A DNA stretch of 64,000 nt from CBDCGJ01 sp965238305 (GTDB lineage: Bacteria > Pseudomonadota > Alphaproteobacteria > GCA-2731375), in assembly GCA_965238305.1 (NCBI GenBank), contig CBDEHK010000001.1, positions 2,170,001 to 2,234,000 of the forward strand. The letters are read 5' to 3'. The translations under genes were made by a program, and so were the position numbers. The notes beneath the pieces were generated by a model. The model saw nothing but the letters and a program-made list of their open reading frames with translations, made no database searches and had not been told where the DNA came from. Below are positions 52,165-61,371 of the stretch, in pieces (positions within the stretch are counted from its first letter, which is position 1; each line of letters begins with the position of its first letter).

Positions 52165-52521
52165 ATGAAAACGAATGCGAAATCGAACGTCGAAATGTTT
52201 CCAGTTGACGATGAAGGCTTATGTCCAATGCCAGACATCGCCAAACTCATTGGCGGTAAATGGAAATTGATCATCCTACAAATTCTTATTTTTCGCGGCA
52301 TGAAACGCTTTAATGAACTGCGCCGGATGATTGACGGTGTGACGCAGACCATGCTGACCAAACAATTGCGTGCCCTGGAACGCGACGGACTTGTTATTCG
52401 GAAGATATACGCAGAAGTGCCGCCCCGCGTGGAATATTCAGCAACCCAACGTGCCCATGACTTACAGGAAATGTTTATGGCAATGCATAGCTGGTGGATG
52501 AAGGACAATCCCGAAGGATAA
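52165..52521 (+). CDS. HxlR family transcriptional regulator
   Basis: A 118-aa winged-helix regulator. The CPMPDIAKLIGGKWKLIILQIL segment, with its conserved Cys, and FNELRRMIDGVTQTMLTKQLRALERDGLVIRKIYAEVPPRVEYSAT are the HxlR pattern. ATG 52165 follows GGAG by 6 nt, and starts at 52060 and 52159 are less suitable. The Cys may be a redox or electrophile sensor. It likely controls the divergent GST/SRPBCC genes. Confidence 0.88.
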   Translation: MKTNAKSNVEMFPVDDEGLCPMPDIAKLIGGKWKLIILQILIFRGMKRFNELRRMIDGVTQTMLTKQLRALERDGLVIRKIYAEVPPRVEYSATQRAHDLQEMFMAMHSWWMKDNPEG

Positions 52522-52552
52522 CTCTTGGTCGGCGATCGGAAAAATACTCGCG

Positions 52553-52675
52553 GTGAAACATGAAATCTCCAGCTATATTGACATCTATTGTGTCGATGAA
52601 GGGGGCGTTCTGGACAGTGACCCACTGAATGCCGCAAAACAGCAGATTGGGCGCATTCGCTTCAGAAAGAGTTAA
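52553..52675 (+). CDS. Possible 40-residue ORF after HxlR
   Basis: A GTG-started frame (VKHEISSYIDIYCVDEGGVLDSDP...) ends at TAA 52673-52675. The sequence has protein-like composition but no SD or homologue known to me. It may be a remnant of a longer gene. Very uncertain. Confidence 0.2.
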   Translation: MKHEISSYIDIYCVDEGGVLDSDPLNAAKQQIGRIRFRKS

Positions 52676-52742
52676 AGAAGCTCTGCTTCTTGCACGATAT
52701 TTTGGTCACTTTGTGTGCCAACCGGACAACCGGCAGGTCCCC

Positions 52743-53369
52743 TCAATCCGGCAGGCCGAGGCCTTGCAAGTAGACCAGGATACCGGCTTCGAGCAGCTCT
52801 TCGGGCGCCATCGGCAAAGGGCGGCGGGCCGCATCTCCTCTGGCAAAGAGCGCGGCGATGCCGTGCGACAGGCTCCAGATATGCAGCGCCACCATGCGTG
52901 CCGGCGGCCGCTTGTCGGCGGGGAAACGGTTGCAGACCAGGTCGACGGCGTCTTGCAGAACCTGAAAAGCCAGATCGCCGGCGCGGGCCAATTCGGCGTC
53001 CGCGTGCGGCGACAGGCCGCTTTCGAACATTGCCGAATAAAAGGCCGGCTCGGTCCGGGCGAAGGCCAGATAAGCCTTGCCGACATTGTCGAGGGCGAGG
53101 CGGGCATCGGGCTGGCCACCATTCCAGGCATTGCTTAAAAAGGCTTCGAAACGCTGGAAACCCTGGCGCGCGATATCGCCCATCAAGGCGTCGCGGTCGC
53201 GGAAATGGCGATAGGGGGCGGCCGAGGAGACGCCGGCGGCGCGGGCCGCTTCGGCGATGGTGAAACCGGTCGGGCCTTTCTGCGCAATCAAATCGAGGGC
53301 GGCGGCGATCAAGGCTTCCTTGAGATTGCCATGATGGTATCCACGGCGATGTTTTTGCGATCTGCTCAT
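52743..53369 (-). CDS. TetR/AcrR family transcriptional regulator
   Basis: A 208-aa regulator with a strong HTH (LIAQKGPTGFTIAEAARAAGVSSAAPYRHFRDRDAL) and a TetR_C_13-like domain. The DNA here looks richer in G+C than its neighbours. It is encoded 59 nt after the hydantoinase-like gene on the same strand, a natural regulator-target layout. Confidence 0.88.
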   Translation of the reverse strand: MSRSQKHRRGYHHGNLKEALIAAALDLIAQKGPTGFTIAEAARAAGVSSAAPYRHFRDRDALMGDIARQGFQRFEAFLSNAWNGGQPDARLALDNVGKAYLAFARTEPAFYSAMFESGLSPHADAELARAGDLAFQVLQDAVDLVCNRFPADKRPPARMVALHIWSLSHGIAALFARGDAARRPLPMAPEELLEAGILVYLQGLGLPD

Positions 53370-53428
53370 TACATTCTACTCATCACAATGGTCTTACTCT
53401 GTTCCACCCGGGTTTGGCAAATTCAACC

Positions 53429-54862
53429 TTAGAGGGCCGGGCGGCTGCGGATCTTGTCGGCAATTTTGCGTTTCTGATAGGCGCCGTCCCGCAAGTCACC
53501 TAAAAAGACACCGTCTTCCATCATCACCTTGCCGCGCAACATGGTTAGGCTTGGCCAGACCGTAACTTCGTGACCCTCCCAGGGGCTATAGTCGGTTTCG
53601 TGCAGGCGGGCGGCGGTGACCAGACGCTTTTCTGCCGGATCAAGGATGGTGATATCGGCGTCACTGCCCACCGCAATAGCACCTTTTTTCGGGTAAAGGC
53701 CCATGACCTTCGCCGCATTGCCGGAGGTCAGGTCGACGAATTTGGCGATCGAATAACCGCGCTTCGCCACCATCTCGGTGAACATCACGGCCAGGCGCGG
53801 CTCGACCCCGGAATTGCCGCCGACACAATCGTCGGCCCGGTGCCCGCTGGTCTTGGTCGACAGATTGCAGCAGACTTCGTCGGTGGCGATGGCGCTGATC
53901 GACCCGGCCAGTTGACCGGCCCAAAGCGCGTCTTGATCCGAACTTTCCTTCAGCGAAGGATAGGTGTGATAAATCTGACCGTTCGGGCGTTTATAATGTT
54001 CGTGAGTGAACATCAGATATTGATGCAAGGTCTCGCCATAAACCGGAAAGTCCTTGGCCCGGGCGGCGGCAATCGCCTGAACCCCGGCGGCCGCACTGAC
54101 ATGCATCATATAAAGCGCTGTGCCTTCGACATGCTGGGCCAGCCGGATGATGCGGCGGAAAGAGATATCTTCGCTCATGGTATTGTGGATTTCGGCCAAG
54201 TTTTCGAAACCCATGCGACCTTCGCGTTCCAGTACGTCATACATATGCATGACGATTTCGTCGTCTTCGGCATGGATCGCGGCGATGCCGCCATGGCGCG
54301 CCGTGACCTTGAATATCTCCCAAATATCGCCATGCAGGATCTTGCGGCCCTTACGGCTAGGGGTGATATCGGTAGTGAAAATTTTCACGCTCGGATAGCC
54401 GTCGTCGATGGCCTCGCCAAGCTCCCCTAAGATGGTCGGCGGCACCGCACCCTGCAGCATGATGTGATAGGCATAATCGGCATAACTTTTGGCGGTCCAG
54501 TCCTGATGGCGCTTGCTGATCGATTGTTCGATAGTCTCGCCCGGGCTCCAGATCGCGAAGTCGAGCAAGGTGGTGGTGCCGCCATGGATCGCCGCCCGAC
54601 TAACGACTTCCGGCGCCTCGCTAAACAATGGTTCATCACTGCCGTCCGGGTTCGGCATCGGCCAGGAGGTGTGAATATGGGGATCGATGCCGCCAGGGAT
54701 GATAATCTTGCCGGTCGCATCGATCACCCGCTTGGCCATATCATCGCCGAAAGTCGCGCCGGCAGTCACCGCAGCAATGCTCTCACCCTGGATAGCAATA
54801 TCGCAGGCATTTAAGCCGTGCGGCGTTACCACTTGATCGCCACGAATTAACAAATCGAACAT
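53429..54862 (-). CDS. Hydantoinase/dihydropyrimidinase family amidohydrolase
   Basis: A 477-aa cyclic-amide hydrolase. GGIDPHIHTSW gives the HxH metal ligands, and GYPSVKIFTTD holds the Lys that is carboxylated in this family. AAIHAEDDEI and MMHVSAAAGV give the next histidines, and ATDEVCCN stands where the SDH/TDH aspartate lies. It opens hydantoins or dihydropyrimidines. An allantoinase-like or other cyclic imide substrate cannot be ruled out, since the last motif is unusual. It is divergent from a PuuD-type membrane gene, which suggests a purine/hydantoin context. Confidence 0.86.
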   Translation of the reverse strand: MFDLLIRGDQVVTPHGLNACDIAIQGESIAAVTAGATFGDDMAKRVIDATGKIIIPGGIDPHIHTSWPMPNPDGSDEPLFSEAPEVVSRAAIHGGTTTLLDFAIWSPGETIEQSISKRHQDWTAKSYADYAYHIMLQGAVPPTILGELGEAIDDGYPSVKIFTTDITPSRKGRKILHGDIWEIFKVTARHGGIAAIHAEDDEIVMHMYDVLEREGRMGFENLAEIHNTMSEDISFRRIIRLAQHVEGTALYMMHVSAAAGVQAIAAARAKDFPVYGETLHQYLMFTHEHYKRPNGQIYHTYPSLKESSDQDALWAGQLAGSISAIATDEVCCNLSTKTSGHRADDCVGGNSGVEPRLAVMFTEMVAKRGYSIAKFVDLTSGNAAKVMGLYPKKGAIAVGSDADITILDPAEKRLVTAARLHETDYSPWEGHEVTVWPSLTMLRGKVMMEDGVFLGDLRDGAYQKRKIADKIRSRPAL

Positions 54863-54986
54863 TACACGCTCCTATCAATTCCTTAGACTAACATCAATTA
54901 GCGACATAATGCCTTGATATCGGCAGTTTTATGGTATTATTTGCCGCAGAATGATTCGTTGAAACTTGGGGAATGGGAGTTATCTC

Positions 54987-55586
54987 ATGGCAGGAATTTT
55001 ATCTTCACTACAGAATACCGTGATCGCCGGTGTTGTTATCGCGATCGTCTTTATTGTCATTATGTTCGGCCTCGATGGCACCGCCTTCGACATGGCGTAT
55101 TGGACTTTCTTCATGCGTTGGCTGCACGTTTTGTGCGGTGTGATGTGGATTGGCCTATTGTGGTATTTCAATTTTGTGCAAATTCCAAATATGGGAAATA
55201 TTCCTGATGATCAAAAGCCGGCGATTTCCAAAGTGATCGCACCGGCGGCTTTGTTCTGGTTCCGTTGGGGCGCCATGGGCACGCTCGTCACCGGCCTGCT
55301 ATTGGCTTGGATGAATGGCTATATCGTCGATGCCATCGCCCTTGGCCTGACCGACGGCGTGGCGAAACATACCGCCATCGGTATTGGTATGTGGATGGGT
55401 GCGATTATGTGGTTCAACGTCTGGTTCATTATCTGGCCGAACCAGAAAATCGCGCTGGGTATCGTTGACGCAGATGCGGATGCTAAACCGGCGGCGGGAC
55501 GCAAGGCAATGTTATTTTCGCGCACCAACACAATGTTATCGATCCCAATGCTCTATGCCATGATTTCGGCGCAGAACCTGTATTAA
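54987..55586 (+). CDS. PuuD-type (urate hydroxylase N-terminal) membrane protein
   Basis: A 199-aa inner-membrane protein. FFMRWLHVLCGVMWIGLLWYFNFVQIP is the urate-oxidase-N/PuuD signature with its conserved His and Trp. RWGAMGTLVTGLLLAW and MWFNVWFIIWPNQK follow. PuuD proteins carry a C-terminal cytochrome c domain, but this one ends after the membrane part. ATG 54987 has GGAG. Many alphaproteobacteria encode such short forms, whose activity on urate is doubtful. A terminator follows. Confidence 0.83.
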   Translation: MAGILSSLQNTVIAGVVIAIVFIVIMFGLDGTAFDMAYWTFFMRWLHVLCGVMWIGLLWYFNFVQIPNMGNIPDDQKPAISKVIAPAALFWFRWGAMGTLVTGLLLAWMNGYIVDAIALGLTDGVAKHTAIGIGMWMGAIMWFNVWFIIWPNQKIALGIVDADADAKPAAGRKAMLFSRTNTMLSIPMLYAMISAQNLY

Positions 55587-55608
55587 GAAATCGAACCAAT
55601 CGATCGGA

Positions 55609-55637
55609 AAGGGTCGGCTAAGTGCCGGCCCTTTTTT
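55609..55637 (+). terminator. Rho-independent terminator after the PuuD-type gene
   Basis: AAGGGTCGGC and GCCGGCCCTT form a stem (one G-T pair) with a 5-nt loop, followed by TTTTTT at 55632-55637. It lies 23 nt beyond the stop. Confidence 0.82.
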
Positions 55638-55653
55638 GTGAGGAGAATAGCCT

Positions 55654-56529
55654 ATGGCATTAATTCAAGTCGGGAATACGACCGTCGATATGGTACCGGA
55701 GCTGATTGACGATGCGAACTTCAAGCCGGATCGTTTTCTGCCAACCCATGATCCGGCGGCGCTCGCGTCCCACCTGTCCTGGCTGGAAAGCGGGCATATC
55801 AGTCCGATAACCGGCAGCTTGATTTTGTCGGTGTATTCCTGGCTGGTGCGGACGGAGCATCACACCATCCTGATCGATACCTGCGTCGGCAATCACAAAC
55901 AACGGGCGCCGGCAATGCCTGACTGGCACGACCTTGATACGCCCTATCTTGAGAACTTGGCCGGCCATGGCGTGGCACCGGAAGATATCGATTTTGTCAT
56001 GTGCACTCATCTGCATGTGGACCATGTCGGCTGGAATACTCAGTTGATCGATGGACGCTGGGTGCCGACTTTCCCAAATGCAAAATACCTCTTTTCAAAA
56101 GCCGATCATGACTATTGGTCGGGATCCGAAAGCCGCTTTGCGCAGGCCGTCTATCAGGACAGTGTGCTGCCGGTCGTCGAAACCGGACAGGCGCTGATGG
56201 TCGATGACGGCCATCAGATCGATGACAGTTTTACGGTCGATTTGGCGCCGGGACATACACCGGGCAGTATCGCTATCCATCTGGAAAGCGCCACAGATCG
56301 GGTGGTGTTTTCGGGCGACATTATCCATAGTCCGATCCAGATTTATTATCCGAACTGGTCGTCATCAGCCTGCGTCGATGCACAGCAATCCGCCGTGACG
56401 CGCCGGCGTATTTTGGAAGCGGCGGTGGAGAATAACGAACTACTGCTACCGGCTCATTTTACCGCCCCGCATGGCGGTAAAATCCGTCCCGAAGGCGATG
56501 CGTTTTCGATCGACTGGCTGGCGCACTAA
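55654..56529 (+). CDS. Metallo-beta-lactamase-fold hydrolase (lactonase-like)
   Basis: A 291-aa MBL-fold enzyme with a complete metal site: THLHVDHVGWN (HxHxDH), PGHTPGSIAIHL and FSGDIIHSPIQI, ending FTAPHGGKI. The spacing fits the AHL-lactonase/AttM-like and related hydrolases, but the exact substrate is unknown. ATG 55654 has GAGGAG. It stands alone, separated from the PuuD-type gene by a terminator. Confidence 0.86.
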   Translation: MALIQVGNTTVDMVPELIDDANFKPDRFLPTHDPAALASHLSWLESGHISPITGSLILSVYSWLVRTEHHTILIDTCVGNHKQRAPAMPDWHDLDTPYLENLAGHGVAPEDIDFVMCTHLHVDHVGWNTQLIDGRWVPTFPNAKYLFSKADHDYWSGSESRFAQAVYQDSVLPVVETGQALMVDDGHQIDDSFTVDLAPGHTPGSIAIHLESATDRVVFSGDIIHSPIQIYYPNWSSSACVDAQQSAVTRRRILEAAVENNELLLPAHFTAPHGGKIRPEGDAFSIDWLAH

Positions 56530-56543
56530 GAACAATCGAGGGG

Positions 56544-58277
56544 TTATTTCTCCGGCATGCCGGCATGCCGCAGGCCGTTGATCAATCTTCGCATGTTGGT
56601 TTCGTGCAAATTTCGGACCAGTGCTTCGACGCCTTCCAAGGTCAGGCCGGGGCGTAATTCTTCGGCTAAGTCTAAGTGCTTTTTAGCTTCCTTGATATTG
56701 GCTTGGATGCCGTACAGAGACGCCAGACCGATAATCGGCCAGAACTCGCCCTTGCCAAGTTCAATCGCGGTTTCGTATTCCGCGATAGCTTCCTTGTGAC
56801 GGCGTATGGCAAACAGGCAGGAAGCACGGAAAAAATGAAACGACCAGAGAAATGGATCGTGCGGACTTAATCGGATAGCGCGGTCGATGTTTTCCAACCC
56901 GCTTTCCTGGCGGCCAAACCAATAGTCGGCAAAACCTAGACCGTAATAGGCCTGCGCTGAATTGGGATTGAGTTCAATGGCACGCTTTAAGCTACGTGTG
57001 GCCCGGACGTCGTCGCCCATATAGGTATGAAGTCGGCCCATCACCATGTGGTTAAAGGCGTCTTTTTCATCCAGCACCAATGCTTGTCGGGCCGATTTGA
57101 AGCCGTCCTGCAACGCTTTCGCAGGGTCGTCCACGTAGCCCATGCCGACTTCCAAGAAACAAAGATAAGCAAGTGCACCATGGGCTTGAGTAAATTCCGG
57201 GTCTTGTTCCAACGAATTCAGATACCATTCCCGCGCCAGAGTGACATTGTCTTTGCCGGCCTTGTAGAGATGCCACATACCACGTTGATAACAGTCCCAG
57301 GCATCAAGCTGTGATGCGTCTTTTTTGCGCGCGATAATTTGTTCCTGACCGCCCAATTCGGTGTCAACATTGGCCGCAATCGCCTGCGTGATATCGTCTT
57401 GTAGGTCGAAGATATCGATCAATTCGCGATCAAAACGTTCGGCCCAGATATGGCTGCCATCAGTCGCGTCGATCAATTGTGCCGTGATCCGTAACCGATT
57501 GCCAAGTTTACGGACGCTGCCCTCCAACACGTATCGTACACCAAGTTCCCGACCCACCTTGCGGACATCCGGCGATGTACCTTTGTAATGAAAAGTGGAA
57601 TTGCGGGCGATCACAAAGAGCCAACGCAGGCGCGCCAATTGCGTGATGATGTCTTCGGTCATGCCGTCGACGAAATATTCCTGTTCGCCGTCTTCGGACA
57701 TATCGTCAAAGGGCAAGACAGCGATCGAAGGTTTATCTGGCAGTGTCGGTGTCTTAGAATCGGTATCTTCAACATTGCTGCTGCCCCAACAATAGGTCAA
57801 AACCGGTTCGGTGATATTTTTCAGTTTCCGCGAACCCGTGTTTTCGAATTCGGCCGTTACTTTACTGCTGGCGTGGCGCCGTACATCGTCTGATATTACG
57901 ATTGCGCCCGGATCGCAGAGTTCCTGCAAGCGGGTGGCGATGTTTATCCCGTCGCCAAAGATATCTTCATTCTCATGCGTTATGTCGCCAATATGCAGGC
58001 CCATGCGTAAGCGGATGCTTTCATGATCTTTCAGTTGCTGCTGAATTTTGATGGCGCAATTGACCGCATCGACAACGCTGGCGAATTCGACCAGCCATCC
58101 ATCACCCATTCGCTTGACAACGTCGCCGCGATGATCGGTAACTACCGGATCGAACAACTGGTCTCGCAACAGCCGCAATGCCGATAGCGCACCGGCTTCG
58201 TCCTCGCTCATCAAGCGGGAATAACCGGCGACGTCAGCCGCCAATATCGCGGCAAGTCTTCGGACTGGCGTTGTCAT
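56544..58277 (-). CDS. Class III adenylate/guanylate cyclase with TolB-like and TPR domains
   Basis: A 577-aa protein. The cyclase domain (about 1-180) has the metal aspartates in AADVAGYSRL and MGDGWL, the purine-site Lys in DVVKRMGDG, and GINIATRLQ, which supplies the Asn/Arg pair. It therefore looks active. A TolB-like region follows (AVLPFDDMSEDGEQEYFVDGMTEDIITQLARL), then TPR repeats to the end. ATG 58277 is the family start, and a longer frame to 58328 is open. The second half resembles the regulator at 47347. It makes cAMP in answer to an unknown input. Confidence 0.9.
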   Translation of the reverse strand: MTTPVRRLAAILAADVAGYSRLMSEDEAGALSALRLLRDQLFDPVVTDHRGDVVKRMGDGWLVEFASVVDAVNCAIKIQQQLKDHESIRLRMGLHIGDITHENEDIFGDGINIATRLQELCDPGAIVISDDVRRHASSKVTAEFENTGSRKLKNITEPVLTYCWGSSNVEDTDSKTPTLPDKPSIAVLPFDDMSEDGEQEYFVDGMTEDIITQLARLRWLFVIARNSTFHYKGTSPDVRKVGRELGVRYVLEGSVRKLGNRLRITAQLIDATDGSHIWAERFDRELIDIFDLQDDITQAIAANVDTELGGQEQIIARKKDASQLDAWDCYQRGMWHLYKAGKDNVTLAREWYLNSLEQDPEFTQAHGALAYLCFLEVGMGYVDDPAKALQDGFKSARQALVLDEKDAFNHMVMGRLHTYMGDDVRATRSLKRAIELNPNSAQAYYGLGFADYWFGRQESGLENIDRAIRLSPHDPFLWSFHFFRASCLFAIRRHKEAIAEYETAIELGKGEFWPIIGLASLYGIQANIKEAKKHLDLAEELRPGLTLEGVEALVRNLHETNMRRLINGLRHAGMPEK

Positions 58278-58503
58278 GCCGGTTTTATACCTACCTTCCA
58301 GTGATTGCGAAAGCCGTCTTGCATTCAAATAGCAAAAACGAAGCCACTATATATGTTAAGCCGTTGAAATTTAGTAATAATATGATTTTCTTCGTTGAAG
58401 CCAACATTAATTCTTGAATTCAACGTTAACCATCCTCACCTATTTGGCGTGCATAAAAAGCCGGCCAAAAAGGCCAACACCAATAATAAATAAGGATGGG
58501 AAC

Positions 58504-59463
58504 ATGTCCAAATACAGAACAAATCTTCCACAATTGTCGAATAATGTTTTTCTGACCGATGGCGGCCTGGAAACAACCCTAATTTTCCATGACGGCATCG
58601 ATATCCCACATTTCGCTTCTTTCGACCTAATTGGTAAACTGGGAGCGCGCCAAGCTTTGCGTCGTTATTTCGATCATTATGCGGAGATTGCGAAGGCGGA
58701 TGGCGTCGGCCTGGTGCTGGAAAGTGCCACATGGCGGGCCAGTGCGGATTGGGGCAAATTGCTTAACTATTCCATGGCAGAACTTGAACAAGCCAATCGA
58801 CAAGCGGTGGCAGACTTGGAAGACGTGCGGGCGGCTCATGAAACGCCAGCAACGCCAATTGTCATCAGCGGCAATATCGGCCCGCGTGGGGACGGTTATG
58901 ATCCAGGGCTAATTATGTCAGTTGAAGAAGCACAGACTTATCACAGCGCCCAAGTCGGTACTTTTAAAGACAGCGCTGCGGACATGGTATCCGCACTCAC
59001 TATGACAAACGTGCCCGAAGCCATTGGCGTAACACGGGCGGCACAAGTCGTGGGCATGCCAGTGGTGATCTCTTTCACTGTCGAAACCGATGGACATTTG
59101 CCGACCGGTCAACCGTTAGGCGAAGCCATTGAAGCGGTCGACGCGGCAACCGAAAATGGGCCCGTTTATTACATGGTCAATTGCGCCCATCCAACTCATT
59201 TCGATACCAACTTGGCGACCGACGATGCCTGGATAAAAAGGGTTCGTGGTATTCGCGCCAATGCCTCCTGCCTCAGTCACGCTGAATTGGATGAAGCGGA
59301 GGAATTGGACGAAGGCAATCCAGTGGAATTTGGCCAGCAATTGGCCGCATTGCGCCGGCGCCATCCGCAAATCAGCATCCTAGGCGGATGTTGTGGCACC
59401 GACCACCGGCATATCGAACAGGTTTCGCATTCCTGTAAGGGTGGAACCAAGCAAGCGGCCTAG
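58504..59463 (+). CDS. Homocysteine S-methyltransferase family protein
   Basis: A 319-aa TIM-barrel enzyme with Zn-binding cysteines in YYMVNCAHPTHF and LGGCCGTDHRHI. FLTDGGLETTLIFHDGIDIPHFASFD forms the start. The family moves a methyl group, usually from S-methylmethionine or betaine-like donors, to homocysteine. ATG 58504 has AAGGA. The ~220-nt leader shows short inverted repeats but no riboswitch I can name. Confidence 0.88.
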   Translation: MSKYRTNLPQLSNNVFLTDGGLETTLIFHDGIDIPHFASFDLIGKLGARQALRRYFDHYAEIAKADGVGLVLESATWRASADWGKLLNYSMAELEQANRQAVADLEDVRAAHETPATPIVISGNIGPRGDGYDPGLIMSVEEAQTYHSAQVGTFKDSAADMVSALTMTNVPEAIGVTRAAQVVGMPVVISFTVETDGHLPTGQPLGEAIEAVDAATENGPVYYMVNCAHPTHFDTNLATDDAWIKRVRGIRANASCLSHAELDEAEELDEGNPVEFGQQLAALRRRHPQISILGGCCGTDHRHIEQVSHSCKGGTKQAA

Positions 59464-59577
59464 ACCACAGATATGGCTCGCCCACATTAATTGCGCTAAT
59501 TGAAAACAATTGCCCCTTTTGTCGGATTTCGACGGAAGGGGCATTGCTTATACCAACGGCGATATTATAGTTCGCCT

Positions 59578-61371
59578 ATGCCAGAACAGATTCTTAAAGA
59601 CGTATTCGGCTATGAGTCGTTTCGTCCCCACCAAAAAGAAGTCGTGACCAGCTTGCTTGACGGCAAACATGTGCTGGCAGTGATGCCGACCGGCGCCGGC
59701 AAGTCGATGTGTTTCCAGATCCCCGCTTTGAAACGGGAAGGTTTGACGATTGTCGTCTCGCCGTTAATTGCTTTGATGGAAGATCAAGTCGCGGCCCTAA
59801 AACTTGCCGGTGTTCCAGCCGATGCGATCAATAGCTCGCGTTCCCGTGACGATAGTGTTGCTGTTTGGCGAAGCGCTACGTCCGGCGAATTGAAATTGCT
59901 GTATTTGGCGCCGGAACGATTGATGACGGAGCGAATGATCAGCGCTTTACAGAAATTACAAATCAATCAGCTCGCGATCGACGAAGCACATTGCATCTCG
60001 CGATGGGGTCCTGCTTTCCGCCCGGAATATGAAGCGCTAGCGCATCTAAAAGATCTTTTCCCTGGCGTCCCGATCGCCGCTTTGACGGCCACAGCGGATC
60101 AAACGACACAACAGGAAATTGCTGCGAAGCTGTTTGGCGGTCAGGGAAAAATAATCGTCTCCGGTTTCGACCGGCCGAATATCCGCTTAGGTGTGGCGCC
60201 TCGACAAGATTGGAAGTCGCAGCTGCTCGGACTGTTGCATAAACGCCCCGACGAAAGTGGGATCGTCTATTGCCTCTCGCGGGCGAAAACCGAAAAAACC
60301 GCATCATTTTTGGCCGCCAACGGGGTCAAGGCGCTGCCTTATCATGCCGGTCTGGATCAAACCATGCGGGCACAAAATCAGGGCACTTTCATGAATGAGG
60401 CGGGCGTGGTGATTGTCGCGACGATTGCTTTTGGGATGGGTATCGACAAACCAGACGTACGATTTGTAATCCATACCGATATGCCCGGCAATGTTGAAGC
60501 CTATTACCAGGAAATTGGTCGCGCCGGGCGGGACGGTAAACCGGCGATCGCACAGATGCTTTATGGCTACGACGATCTGCGAATGCGACGGATGTTTATC
60601 GATAATGAAGATAGTGACGGCGACCACAAACGGCGAGAACATAAACGCCTGGATGCCCTAATCGCGATTTGCGAGACACCGGTTTGCCGGCGGCAGGCAC
60701 TCTTGCGATATTTTGGTGAAGATGCGGATGCATGCGGAAATTGCGACAATTGCATCGATCCGCCGGAACTTATTGATGGTCGGGAAGATGCGCAACAAAT
60801 TGCCGCAGCGGTCTTTCAAAGCGGTCAGCGGTTTGGCGCCGCCCATCTGATCGACATCCTACGCGGTGCAAAAAATGAGAAAGTGCGCAGCAACCGCCAT
60901 GACCAGTTGTCGAGCTATGGGACAGGATCGCGGATGACAAAAAACGATCTGCGGTCAATGATCCGACAAATGACCGCGGCAGGGTTTCTTGAGCTGGACA
61001 TCGCCGGTCATGGAGGCCTTAGCTTAACGGAACGTGGCCTTAATTTGATGAACGGGGAAGTAGGCTTTCAGTTCCATCAACAAGCTGCTGGGAAACCAGC
61101 GCCGAAGAAAACACGCCGGCGAATTGATGCCGATATTGAACTCAGTAGCCGGGACCAGGGATTGTTAGACGCATTGAAGGATTTACGCCGCCAACTCGCA
61201 CAGGAACGTGGCGTGCCGGCCTATGTGATCTTCGCTGATCGCTCGCTTGAAGATATGGCGCAACGCCGACCTCATGATATGGAAAGTTTTGCTGAAATCC
61301 ACGGTGTCGGTGCGGCGAAACTAAAGAAATTTGCAGAACTCTTTTTGGCTATAATCGCCGCTACGGACTGA
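59578..61371 (+). CDS. recQ: RecQ family ATP-dependent DNA helicase
   Basis: A 597-aa 3'-5' DNA helicase. Walker A MPTGAGKSM lies at about 37-44, DEAH in IDEAHCISRWG, and motif VI in QEIGRAGRDGKP. The RQC zinc site is CRRQALLRYFGEDADACGNCDNC. A winged helix follows, then a C-terminal HRDC domain (SSRDQGLLDALKDLRRQLAQERGVPAYVIFADRSL). ATG 59578 is preferred over the frame start at 59500. It repairs stalled forks and recombination intermediates. Its stop abuts that of the convergent TPR gene. Confidence 0.94.
   Translation: MPEQILKDVFGYESFRPHQKEVVTSLLDGKHVLAVMPTGAGKSMCFQIPALKREGLTIVVSPLIALMEDQVAALKLAGVPADAINSSRSRDDSVAVWRSATSGELKLLYLAPERLMTERMISALQKLQINQLAIDEAHCISRWGPAFRPEYEALAHLKDLFPGVPIAALTATADQTTQQEIAAKLFGGQGKIIVSGFDRPNIRLGVAPRQDWKSQLLGLLHKRPDESGIVYCLSRAKTEKTASFLAANGVKALPYHAGLDQTMRAQNQGTFMNEAGVVIVATIAFGMGIDKPDVRFVIHTDMPGNVEAYYQEIGRAGRDGKPAIAQMLYGYDDLRMRRMFIDNEDSDGDHKRREHKRLDALIAICETPVCRRQALLRYFGEDADACGNCDNCIDPPELIDGREDAQQIAAAVFQSGQRFGAAHLIDILRGAKNEKVRSNRHDQLSSYGTGSRMTKNDLRSMIRQMTAAGFLELDIAGHGGLSLTERGLNLMNGEVGFQFHQQAAGKPAPKKTRRRIDADIELSSRDQGLLDALKDLRRQLAQERGVPAYVIFADRSLEDMAQRRPHDMESFAEIHGVGAAKLKKFAELFLAIIAATD

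Noticed and set aside
58281..58503. SAM-type riboswitch before homocysteine S-methyltransferase
   Set aside because: Only short inverted repeats (CGTTGAA/TTCAACG, GGCC/GGCC) are present; no match to SAM-I or SAM-II cores.
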